A program made the translations under genes and the position numbers. Of a DNA stretch of 6,299 bases, positions 1-5,225 are shown piece after piece. A model generated the notes under the pieces. The model was not told the DNA's origin and ran no database searches. It saw nothing but the letters and a program-made list of their open reading frames with translations. Positions within the stretch are counted from its first letter, which is position 1; the number at the start of each line of letters is the position of its first letter. Source of the stretch: Planctomycetaceae bacterium (lineage in GTDB: Bacteria; Planctomycetota; Planctomycetia; Pirellulales; Thermoguttaceae); NCBI GenBank assembly GCA_031267635.1, contig JAIRYX010000083.1, forward strand, positions 1 through 6,299, read 5' to 3'.

Positions 1-52
1 ACCTCATTACCTCATTGTTTCTGTTTGAATGAGGTAATGAGGTTGGTTTTTT
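1..52 (+). terminator. Perfect 16-bp inverted repeat followed by a T-run; candidate terminator
   Basis: Positions 1-16 and 28-43 are exact reverse complements (ACCTCATTACCTCATT / AATGAGGTAATGAGGT) around an 11-nt loop. Six T residues follow at 47-52, three bases after the stem. This has the shape of a rho-independent terminator for a plus-strand gene lying before the window. The stem is AT-rich for a terminator and is itself built from tandem octamers, so an operator or slippage-derived repeat is an alternative. The stem may extend past the window edge. Confidence 0.4.
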
Positions 53-110
53 GGCGGATTCATTGGGCTACTGAGGTTGTTTTGTTAGGAAAATGAGGTG
101 CAAATGAGGT
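1..110. repeat. Cluster of six AATGAGGT octamers, two of them inverted
   Basis: AATGAGGT occurs in forward orientation at 28-35, 36-43, 92-99 and 103-110, and in reverse orientation (ACCTCATT) at 1-8 and 9-16. A shorter TGAGGT copy lies at 72-77. The first four form the hairpin. The two distal copies are 11 bp apart, about one helical turn. This looks like a binding-site cluster or the remains of a short tandem repeat. No gene lies in 1-198 on either strand. Confidence 0.6.
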
Positions 111-198
111 TAAAAAATAAGAAATACGCATTCCCCATCTCGAAATGATTCCCAATGACTTACATTCTATTGACTAGTTAAAGAGTTTGCTCAAAAAT

Positions 199-1071
199 TC
201 AAACAGCGAGTTTCCCAAATCTCTTGAGGAGTAATCCAAGTCCCTTGAGAAGCAATCCAAACTTCTTGAGAAGTAATCCAAGTCCCTTGAGTCCCTCAAG
301 CCCCTCGTGTCCCTTACTCTCGGAATTTCCGGCAAAATCAACAAAACCTCTAGCGTAACCGACGGGACTTTCGGCGAAATAGGCGCAACTTCCAGCGAAA
401 CCGACGGAGTTTTCAGCACAACCGGCAGCATTTTTGGCGAAAACGGCAAAATATCCGGCAAAATCGACAAAGCTCATTTCCGCCTTGCGCAAACGTTTTG
501 CAATGTTGCGCAGACATTTTGCAATGTTGCGCAAGCATTTTGCAATGTTGCGCAAAGATTTTGCAACCTTGCGCAAGCATTTTGCAATGTTGCGCAGACA
601 TTTTGCAATGTTGCGCAAACTCTCCGCAACCTTGCGCGAACTCTGCGCAACCTTGCGCAAACTCTCCGCAACCTTGCGCGAACTCTCCGCAACCTTGCGC
701 GAACTCTCCGCAACCTTGCGCAAATCCTCCGCAACCTTGCGCGAACTCTCCGCAACCTTGCGCAAACTCTGCGCAACCTTGCGCAAACTCTCCGCAACCT
801 TGCGCAAACTCTCCGCAACCTTGCGCAAATCCTCCGCAACCTTGCGCGAACCCTCCGCAACCTTGCGCGAACTCTCCGCAACCTTGCGCAAAGTCCCGCC
901 GGTTTCGCTAGAGGTTTTGTTGATTTCGCTGAAAGTTTCGTCGGTTACGCTAGGAAATTTGTTGATTTCGCTGAATGTTCCGCCGGTTTGACGGGAAGTT
1001 TCGCCGACTACGCCGGAGGTTTTGGGAGATAAGGGAGAGGTTTTGGGGGATAAGGGACACGAGTGACTCAA
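199..1071 (-). CDS. Possible heptad-repeat (coiled-coil-like) protein, coding status uncertain
   Basis: This is a 290-residue open frame running through the whole 21-bp array. The only start in frame after the upstream TAG is TTG at 1071, with no clear ribosome binding site. The product is almost entirely seven-residue repeats: SPLSPKT near the N-terminus, then a 14-residue double unit (TFSEINK plus a seven-residue T/S-rich half), then many LRKVAES and LRNIAKC units, then F-x-x-F units such as GFVDFAG, and finally GLGLLLK units. Hydrophobic residues sit at positions 1 and 4 of most heptads, the a/d pattern of a coiled coil. No signal peptide or known domain is seen. Caution: a plus-strand frame at 307-1032 is also open with LRNLAQT heptads, because a 21-nt repeat without stops keeps frames open automatically. 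A real gene on either strand, or none, remains possible. Confidence 0.28.
   Translation of the reverse strand: MSHSCPLSPKTSPLSPKTSGVVGETSRQTGGTFSEINKFPSVTDETFSEINKTSSETGGTLRKVAESSRKVAEGSRKVAEDLRKVAESLRKVAESLRKVAQSLRKVAESSRKVAEDLRKVAESSRKVAESSRKVAESLRKVAQSSRKVAESLRNIAKCLRNIAKCLRKVAKSLRNIAKCLRNIAKCLRNIAKRLRKAEMSFVDFAGYFAVFAKNAAGCAENSVGFAGSCAYFAESPVGYARGFVDFAGNSESKGHEGLEGLKGLGLLLKKFGLLLKGLGLLLKRFGKLAV
335..926. repeat. Inverted copies of a 21-nt block flanking the array core
   Basis: Positions 335-355 and 906-926 are exact reverse complements over 21 nt (AAATCAACAAAACC... on the left). The similarity continues inward with few mismatches to about 371 on the left and about 891 on the right. The array is therefore not a simple head-to-tail series: one flank is inverted relative to the other around the TTGCGC core. 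Confidence 0.85.
485..889. repeat. Core of the array: 20 TTGCGC units at exactly 21-bp spacing
   Basis: TTGCGC starts at 485 and recurs every 21 bases to 884 without one insertion or deletion. In 12 of 20 units it extends to the self-complementary octamer TTGCGCAA; in the other eight the next bases are GA (632, 674, 695, 737, 842, 863) or AG (506, 590). Early units (496-610) have a TTTTGCAATG or TTTTGCAACC lead-in. Later units (from about 618) have a CTCCGCAACC or CTGCGCAACC lead-in. Variation is confined to a few positions per unit, which suggests unit duplication or homogenisation. Confidence 0.95.
916..975. repeat. 42-bp direct repeat (double unit) in the right flank
   Basis: An identical 18-nt stretch, TTTGTTGATTTCGCTGAA, occurs at 916-933 and 958-975, exactly 42 bp (two 21-bp units) apart. 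The bases between follow the same GGTTACGCTAG / GGTTTCGCTAG alternation. The amplified unit in this flank is therefore a 42-bp pair, or 14 codons if translated. Confidence 0.85.
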
Positions 1072-1323
1072 GAGACTCTAATGAATTCCGGGAGATTGGA
1101 AACAGGGAATGGCTCTTTTGATTTCAGGAGTTACTTTTCCAAGGATCTCTTTTGCCTTAACGCTCGTTGTGTTTAAAAGATTGTCTATCTTAACACATCA
1201 CCTTGTGAATCGTGAGGAAATTTTTATTTTTTCCCATTGCACCGCAACGCTCCAAACCGTTACAATTCCTTTCTTGATGTTTTCTCTTTTTCAAAACGCC
1301 TATTTTCCTTTTCTTTCCTGACA
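1072..1323 (+). other. Non-coding spacer upstream of the C25 protease gene
   Basis: These 252 bp lie between the repeat array and the protease start. They are T-rich on the plus strand, especially 1218-1320. No convincing promoter pair, riboswitch or Shine-Dalgarno sequence was found. The leader and promoter of the protease gene presumably lie here. A 70-codon frame from ATG 1109 to TGA 1321 is judged non-coding. Confidence 0.5.
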
Positions 1324-3345
1324 ATGTATCGCGTGAAAATATTTTTGACGGTTCAATTTTCCTTCGCTTGTCTGCTGGGACTTATTTCGGCATGGGGAGC
1401 GGGAGAGACGCCGCTTGAAACGCCGGAGGCGGAAACGGTTTCGCAACCTCCTTTGTCAAGCGTCGAATGGAACGGCGAGTCGGTCGCGGTGATTTGTCCG
1501 CCGATGTTCCGCAAAGCGTTGGAACCGTGGGTGTATTACCGGATGAATCAAGGATATAAAATTTATATTCTGGAAGAACCCAAAATTCGCGAATTGCCGC
1601 AAAACTTGCATCGGGAATCGTCGCCGGAATATCTTTCTCCCAATACTCCCGCCAACGCGACGCACCTTATGCCGTACACCACGCCGGGACTTTTGAAATC
1701 GCGGATTATCGCGCTGACGCACAAAGATCCGTCGTTGAAATATTTGCTCCTTGTTGGCGACGCTGCGCCGGACGTCAAATCGGAAGCGTCCGCATCGTCG
1801 CGTTTGATTCCGACCAATTATGTTGAAGCGTTGGTCATTTCCTCTTTCGGACGCGAAAAAGAAATCGCGACCGACAATTATTATGCCGACCTCAACGACG
1901 ATAATTTACCGGAACTTGCCGTCGGACGTTTGACGGTCGATACGCCGGAAGAACTGTCAACGGTCGTTGCAAAAATTTTTCGCTATGAAAATAATATTGA
2001 TCACGGTTTCTGGCGGCGGCGTATCAATCTTATCGCGGGTATCGGCGGCTTTTCCCCCATCATTGATGCGCAGGTTGAATCGGCGGCGCGTTACATTTTA
2101 TCGGAGATGATCGGCGAAGGTTACGATCTCTCGCTGACGCAAGCCAACTGGAAAAGTGCGTATTGCCCCGATCCGGAAATGTTTCGTAGCGTTACAGTCG
2201 AGCGGATCAATGAAGGATGTCTGTTTTGGGTTTATATGGGACACGGTTTGCATACGTCGTTAGATTATCTTCGCACGCCCGACATGGATTATCCGATTTT
2301 CGCGTCCGGTGATTCGCAATATCTCGAATCGCGGAACGGACTACCGATAGCGGTATTCTGCGCATGTTACACCGGAGCGTTCGACGCGATTGAAGATTGT
2401 ATTGCGGAAGATATGCTGCGTCAGCCGAAAGGTCCGGCGGCGGTGATTGCGTCGTCGCGGGTTTCCATGCCTTATGGTCTCGCGTCTTTTGGCGTGGAGT
2501 TGATCGACGAAGCGTTGAACGGAGAATATTTGTCTATTCATTCCGGCAATACGTCGCAAAACGCTCAAAATAAGGGCGTTAAAAATATCGGAACAATTTT
2601 TTTAAACGCCAAGCGGAACATGTTACCGCAGTCGGTAAATGAAAAAAGAATTCTTCCGGCATGGCACAGTTCGGCATTGAACGTTCTTTCCGCGCCGGTC
2701 AATCTTGTCGCCGAAAAAGTTGGAGCGAACAAAATTTCTACGGAATTTTTACGCAATTCCAACGCAAAAAAAACCTCCGGTACATCGAAAAAACAAGCAA
2801 TTCGCAGCATGATCGATACGATGGCGTGGTTCAGCGATCCGGTTTCAAGACGCTTACAAGAACAACTTGTCGATCATGTGCATCTCTTTCAATTGTTCGG
2901 CGATCCGCTACTGCGACTTCCGTTGCCGGATACGATAACGGCGGAAATTCCAGAAAGCGTAACCGCAGGACACACGCTGACGATTCGCGGCGCGGCAACT
3001 AACGCGGAAATGATTGTCGCGGAATTAGCGACTCCCCGCAAACAGCCGATAACTGTTCCGAAAGAACGCACGCCGTTTCACCTGACCAACGCGTCACGCG
3101 AGGAATTTATGAAAACATACCTGTCGGCAAACAACCGTGCGTTACAATACGCAGTCGGACGCACACATGAAAAAGATGGAACGTTTGAAATTTCATTGAC
3201 TATCCCGAACAATATCGAAGGTAAATATATCGTGCGAATTTTCGGTACCGGCAAAAACGGCGTTTCCGTCGGCTCTAGCAACGTAACAATTCTCTCAAAA
3301 CATCCCAATGAAACAACCGCGGCGAAAATGGGAACAGTAAAATAG
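1324..3345 (+). CDS. Secreted gingipain-like cysteine protease (peptidase family C25)
   Basis: This 673-residue protein is probably an exported cysteine endopeptidase. The ATG at 1324 is chosen because it starts a good signal peptide (R3, K5, hydrophobic 6-22, likely cleavage near AWG25). The frame extends upstream to a TTG at 1237, but that would bury the signal sequence. No clear Shine-Dalgarno precedes 1324. C25 hallmarks in order are: YLLLVGDAAPD (140-150), TDNYYADLNDDNLPELAVGR (183-202), VYMGHG with the probable catalytic His307, and VFCACYTGAFD with the probable nucleophile Cys348. LFQLFGDPLLRL (521-532) matches the segment that usually closes the catalytic region in this family. Residues about 435-500, basic and Asn/Ser-rich, look like an insertion before that segment. 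Residues about 537-657 form a beta-rich, Ig-like domain. No type IX sorting domain, PEP-CTERM or C-terminal membrane anchor is evident, so how it is retained or released is unknown. Substrate specificity cannot be read from the sequence. Confidence 0.9.
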   Translation: MYRVKIFLTVQFSFACLLGLISAWGAGETPLETPEAETVSQPPLSSVEWNGESVAVICPPMFRKALEPWVYYRMNQGYKIYILEEPKIRELPQNLHRESSPEYLSPNTPANATHLMPYTTPGLLKSRIIALTHKDPSLKYLLLVGDAAPDVKSEASASSRLIPTNYVEALVISSFGREKEIATDNYYADLNDDNLPELAVGRLTVDTPEELSTVVAKIFRYENNIDHGFWRRRINLIAGIGGFSPIIDAQVESAARYILSEMIGEGYDLSLTQANWKSAYCPDPEMFRSVTVERINEGCLFWVYMGHGLHTSLDYLRTPDMDYPIFASGDSQYLESRNGLPIAVFCACYTGAFDAIEDCIAEDMLRQPKGPAAVIASSRVSMPYGLASFGVELIDEALNGEYLSIHSGNTSQNAQNKGVKNIGTIFLNAKRNMLPQSVNEKRILPAWHSSALNVLSAPVNLVAEKVGANKISTEFLRNSNAKKTSGTSKKQAIRSMIDTMAWFSDPVSRRLQEQLVDHVHLFQLFGDPLLRLPLPDTITAEIPESVTAGHTLTIRGAATNAEMIVAELATPRKQPITVPKERTPFHLTNASREEFMKTYLSANNRALQYAVGRTHEKDGTFEISLTIPNNIEGKYIVRIFGTGKNGVSVGSSNVTILSKHPNETTAAKMGTVK

Positions 3346-3352
3346 AGCGGTA

Positions 3353-3429
3353 ATCTCTAAAAAAAGAGATCAAGGGCAACTCTTCAGTCGCCCAAACTCA
3401 ATAAATCCGCACAGGGCAATTGAAGAGTT
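3353..3429. terminator. Hairpins in the spacer between convergent genes; weak candidate terminator
   Basis: The spacer between the two converging stops (3346-3532) holds two stems. ATCTCT (3353-3358) pairs with AGAGAT (3365-3370) across an A6 loop. AACTCTTCA (3378-3386) pairs with TGAAGAGTT (3421-3429), with an inner GCCC (3390-3393)/GGGC (3414-3417) stem. Neither is directly followed by a U-run on either strand. A T7 run at 3486-3492 lies far downstream for the plus strand. Position between convergent genes favours a termination role, but the structure is not a canonical intrinsic terminator. Confidence 0.35.
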
Positions 3430-3532
3430 ACGATTAATGTTCATCGTTCATCTGTCCGCAAAGTTCCTCTGGTTTCAAGCGTCCCTTTTTTTAATGAAAA
3501 CAGAGATTCAAAACGCGAGAAGTAGATCGCCG

Positions 3533-4513
3533 TTATTCCGCAACAGCCATCGCAATTTTATTTTTGAGCCGCGAACCGATGTTAAAATACATGTGCAAAC
3601 GTCCTTCTAATTCGATCAATGTCGGCGACATGACCGCCGGATTTTCGGGAAAAACAGCAGTTCGTTCAAAAATTTTCCCAAGCGGTTGAACTTTTTCCAG
3701 TGAAACATCCGTTTCTCCGATATAAAGATCGTATCCTTCATTAAAAGCCGCACGGCTGTTGTTTGCGTGAGCAACAATATAAATTTTCCCGTTCCACAGA
3801 AAAAGCACAGCGCCGGCGGTTTGATCGGTTCCCGGCGGCGGATCCATAACGGCTCCGGGACGTGTTTCCCATGCCCTTCCGTCTAAAGACCACGCCAGAT
3901 AAATCCGCCGAGTTCCGCGATCATTGCCCATGAGTAACATAATATATTTATTATTTTTGCCGGGCAAAACATATTTAAAAACCCGACCATAAGACGCTTC
4001 CGAAAGAGAAGGAAACATTTTTGTGTTGATGACTTCACACTCATAACGAAAATGAATGCCGTCTTCGCTGCTTGCCAGACGTGTAACGTTATTTTCGCCG
4101 TGAAAGTAGAGAAACAATTTTTTCTCTTCATCATTCCAGATCACATCGGGACCGGAGACATGCGACACTCGATAATGAGGTTCCCAAGTTTTGGAAATAA
4201 CTGGATTTTCGGCATATTCCTTCCAAGTACCTTCCGGTTGATCGGCGTAAGCAAGACAAATTCCGCCCGGTGCATCATGCGGAGCGTAATACATGTAATA
4301 CTTGCCAAGCGGTTTCTCAATCCGCTTCTCCGTTGTGAACACTGCGGGGTAAATAACGTCGTCATGCGGGGCATATTTCAACTGACTCGCTTGAAGAACA
4401 ACGCCGCAATATTTGAAATGCGGCAAATTCTGACTACATGCCTCTGCGGTGAACACCGTATAGCATACGCCAAATACAAAGAGTAATGAGAAAATTTTTT
4501 GAGTTCGTTTCAT
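3533..4513 (-). CDS. Secreted five-bladed beta-propeller protein, GH43-like
   Basis: This 326-residue protein begins with a signal peptide (MKRTQKIF, hydrophobic stretch, likely cleavage after AEA at about residue 25, leaving Cys26). The cysteine context is not a good lipobox. Five propeller-type strands are visible: GKYYMYYAPHD (about 70-80), GPDVIWNDEEKKLFLYFHG (121-139), RVFKYVLPGKNNKYIMLLM (177-195), GAVLFLWNGKIYIVAH (234-249) and MSPTLIELEGRLHMYFN (295-311). This layout fits the GH43/GH32-type five-bladed propeller of glycoside hydrolases such as arabinofuranosidases and xylosidases. Acidic candidates include Asp50/51, Asp122 and Glu172, but catalytic residues cannot be assigned safely, so a non-catalytic sugar-binding protein is possible. 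ATG 4513 is taken as start; an adjacent in-frame GTG at 4516 is the alternative. An AAGAAG purine stretch lies upstream. The gene follows the lipoprotein gene by 24 bp, suggesting co-transcription. Confidence 0.7.
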   Translation of the reverse strand: MKRTQKIFSLLFVFGVCYTVFTAEACSQNLPHFKYCGVVLQASQLKYAPHDDVIYPAVFTTEKRIEKPLGKYYMYYAPHDAPGGICLAYADQPEGTWKEYAENPVISKTWEPHYRVSHVSGPDVIWNDEEKKLFLYFHGENNVTRLASSEDGIHFRYECEVINTKMFPSLSEASYGRVFKYVLPGKNNKYIMLLMGNDRGTRRIYLAWSLDGRAWETRPGAVMDPPPGTDQTAGAVLFLWNGKIYIVAHANNSRAAFNEGYDLYIGETDVSLEKVQPLGKIFERTAVFPENPAVMSPTLIELEGRLHMYFNIGSRLKNKIAMAVAE

Positions 4514-4537
4514 CACTGTTTCTTCTTTAAAAATGTC

Positions 4538-4948
4538 TTATTTTGATTCCAACGCGAAATCAAACGTTTGTTTGCTTTTATTTTCCACGTCAATTGTCAG
4601 TTCCGATTTCTTATTATACTTAGTGGGAATATATTGTTCAAACTCCTCAAGCGGCGGATCGCCGGGAGACGAGGGAAGCATTTTTCCCGTTTTGCGGTTT
4701 GCCGTAATCTGAACGACATACTTGCCCGGCATAAGGTCAGACGTATAGTATCCTTGTTGAATGGAGCCGCCGGAAGAGACGCCGCTTCCGCCGCCTGTCG
4801 GGAAAAATGTGATTGTTCCATCTGCAAGCGGAATGTTATCCAGTGTAATGTTTCCTCGGATTGCAATACGTCCGTCAGATTTCCCGCATCCCGTCAGCAG
4901 AACGGCAAATAATATCAACATCAAGCCAATGAAATTTTTTATACGCAT
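4538..4948 (-). CDS. Small planctomycete-type lipoprotein with a transthyretin-like beta domain
   Basis: This 136-residue protein has a lipoprotein signal peptide: MRIKNF, a hydrophobic core, then LLTGC with lipidated Cys21. The mature part is one beta-sandwich of the carboxypeptidase-regulatory/transthyretin-like kind. It opens with RGNITLDNIPLADGTITFFP, continues through a Gly/Ser-rich loop and YYTSDLMPGKYVVQITA, and ends with IPTKYNKKSELTIDVEN and FDFALE. This pattern is typical of small lipoproteins found beside DUF1559 genes in planctomycetes. Its role is unknown; attachment to the cell envelope and protein contact are inferred. ATG 4948 is preferred over the upstream TTG 4975 because GAGGA precedes it by 4 nt and because it puts the signal sequence at the N-terminus. 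A weak promoter-like pair (4989-4994 and 4966-4971 on the minus strand, 17-nt gap) might give it its own transcription. Confidence 0.85.
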   Translation of the reverse strand: MRIKNFIGLMLILFAVLLTGCGKSDGRIAIRGNITLDNIPLADGTITFFPTGGGSGVSSGGSIQQGYYTSDLMPGKYVVQITANRKTGKMLPSSPGDPPLEEFEQYIPTKYNKKSELTIDVENKSKQTFDFALESK

Positions 4949-4952
4949 AGAG

Positions 4953-4957
4953 TCCTC
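4953..4957 (-). promoter_or_regulatory. Ribosome binding site (GAGGA) deciding the lipoprotein start
   Basis: On the minus strand GAGGA is followed by four bases and then ATG at 4948. The spacing is slightly short, but it is the clearest Shine-Dalgarno match in the window. It supports the ATG over the upstream TTG at 4975. Confidence 0.5.
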
Positions 4958-5063
4958 AAAAATAAAGTTTATCAAACGGTTTTGTTAAAGTAAAACGTAG
5001 TTGTCTTACTCCAAAGGATACGGCAGCATTTCAGAACAAGACGCCGCCTTTTTTATCTGTTGT

Positions 5064-5174
5064 ACTCATTCACACTTGAAATTTCGGTGTTCGTTTTAAG
5101 AAAGACATTAGAGACAAGAGTCAATCGTGTTTCTTAATCTTGTTTTTAAAACAAAATATTCAAGTGTGAAGAGT
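5064..5174. repeat. Long inverted repeat between the pseudopilin and lipoprotein genes
   Basis: TTCACACTTGAA (5069-5080) and TTCAAGTGTGAA (5159-5170) are exact 12-bp reverse complements. ACTC (5064-5067) and GAGT (5171-5174) extend the stem with one bulged A. Inside, TTAAGAAA (5096-5103) can pair with TTTCTTAA (5130-5137), or GTTTTAA (5093-5099) with TTAAAAC (5146-5152). The element is about 111 nt, lies in a spacer and encodes nothing visible. It may be a transcript-stabilising or attenuating structure between two genes of one unit, or a small MITE-like insertion. No target-site duplication was seen. Confidence 0.6.
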
Positions 5175-5184
5175 ATTGATCATT

Positions 5185-5211
5185 GAATAGCACGTTACGT
5201 TTGCGCTATTC
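5185..5211 (-). terminator. Short stem-loop just after the DUF1559 stop; weak candidate terminator
   Basis: GAATAGC (5185-5191) and GCTATTC (5205-5211) are exact 7-bp reverse complements around a 13-nt loop, beginning 14 bp after the TAA of the DUF1559 gene on the minus strand. No U-run follows, so strong intrinsic termination is unlikely. It could be a 3'-end protecting structure. Confidence 0.28.
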
Positions 5212-5225
5212 TTACACAACCCTGC

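Larger units (their letters stand above)
223..1060. repeat. Long 21-bp-period tandem array of about 40 diverged units
   Basis: The period is 21 bp throughout. CTTGAG recurs at 223, 244, 265 and 286. A GGC/AGC-type motif recurs with its C at 333, 354, 375, 396, 417, 438 and 459. TTGCGC recurs at 485, 506 and so on to 884, twenty copies at exactly 21-nt spacing. A CGC motif recurs at 908, 929, 950 and 971, with a related copy at 1013, and AGGTTTTGGG recurs at 1017 and 1038. The subfamilies differ in sequence and partly in register, but the spacing inside each block never slips. 21 nt equals seven codons and also about two turns of B-DNA, so both a heptad-repeat protein and a helically phased DNA element fit. 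No CRISPR-like spacers are present. Confidence 0.93.
304..1063. repeat. Outer 13-bp inverted repeat bracketing the array
   Basis: CTCGTGTCCCTTA at 304-316 is the exact reverse complement of TAAGGGACACGAG at 1051-1063. Neighbouring bases on both sides also contain CTTGAGTC-like sequence in matching inverted orientation (286-293 and 1064-1072). Together with the inner 335-355/906-926 pair, this makes the region an imperfect large palindrome with unequal arms. The right arm is longer by about 106 bp, close to five 21-bp units. Confidence 0.7.

Noticed and set aside
434..991. Further plus- and minus-strand frames within the array (for example LRKLSAT and RRVCARL repeats)
   Set aside because: They are alternative-frame shadows of the same 21-bp repeat.
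307..1032. Plus-strand 241-residue open frame of LRNLAQT heptads
   Set aside because: It starts at a GTG without a ribosome binding site and is open largely because the stop-free 21-nt repeat keeps frames open. The minus frame is longer and covers the whole array, so only that one is listed, at low confidence.
223..1060. CRISPR array
   Set aside because: The units are contiguous with no unique spacers, the period is only 21 bp, and no cas gene is present.
1096..1142. TTGGAAA / TTTCCAA inverted repeat before the protease gene
   Set aside because: Seven base pairs across a 33-nt loop is within chance expectation for this spacer.
1109..1321. 70-codon frame ending two bases before the protease start, as a leader peptide
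   Set aside because: The hydrophobic composition follows from the T-rich strand, the start lacks a well-spaced ribosome binding site, and no recognisable sequence is seen. Translational coupling is possible but unsupported.
1237..1323. Upstream extension of the protease to the TTG at 1237
   Set aside because: It would place 29 residues before a well-formed signal peptide starting at the ATG at 1324.
4052..4486. Plus-strand 144-residue frame opposite the propeller gene
   Set aside because: It is antisense to a gene with a signal peptide and clear propeller motifs, and shows no recognisable features of its own.
4966..4994. Promoter-like pair TTTACT / TAAACT with 17-nt spacing before the lipoprotein gene (minus strand)
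   Set aside because: Each hexamer matches the sigma-70 consensus at only four of six positions in AT-rich DNA. It is mentioned in the gene entry but not listed as a feature.
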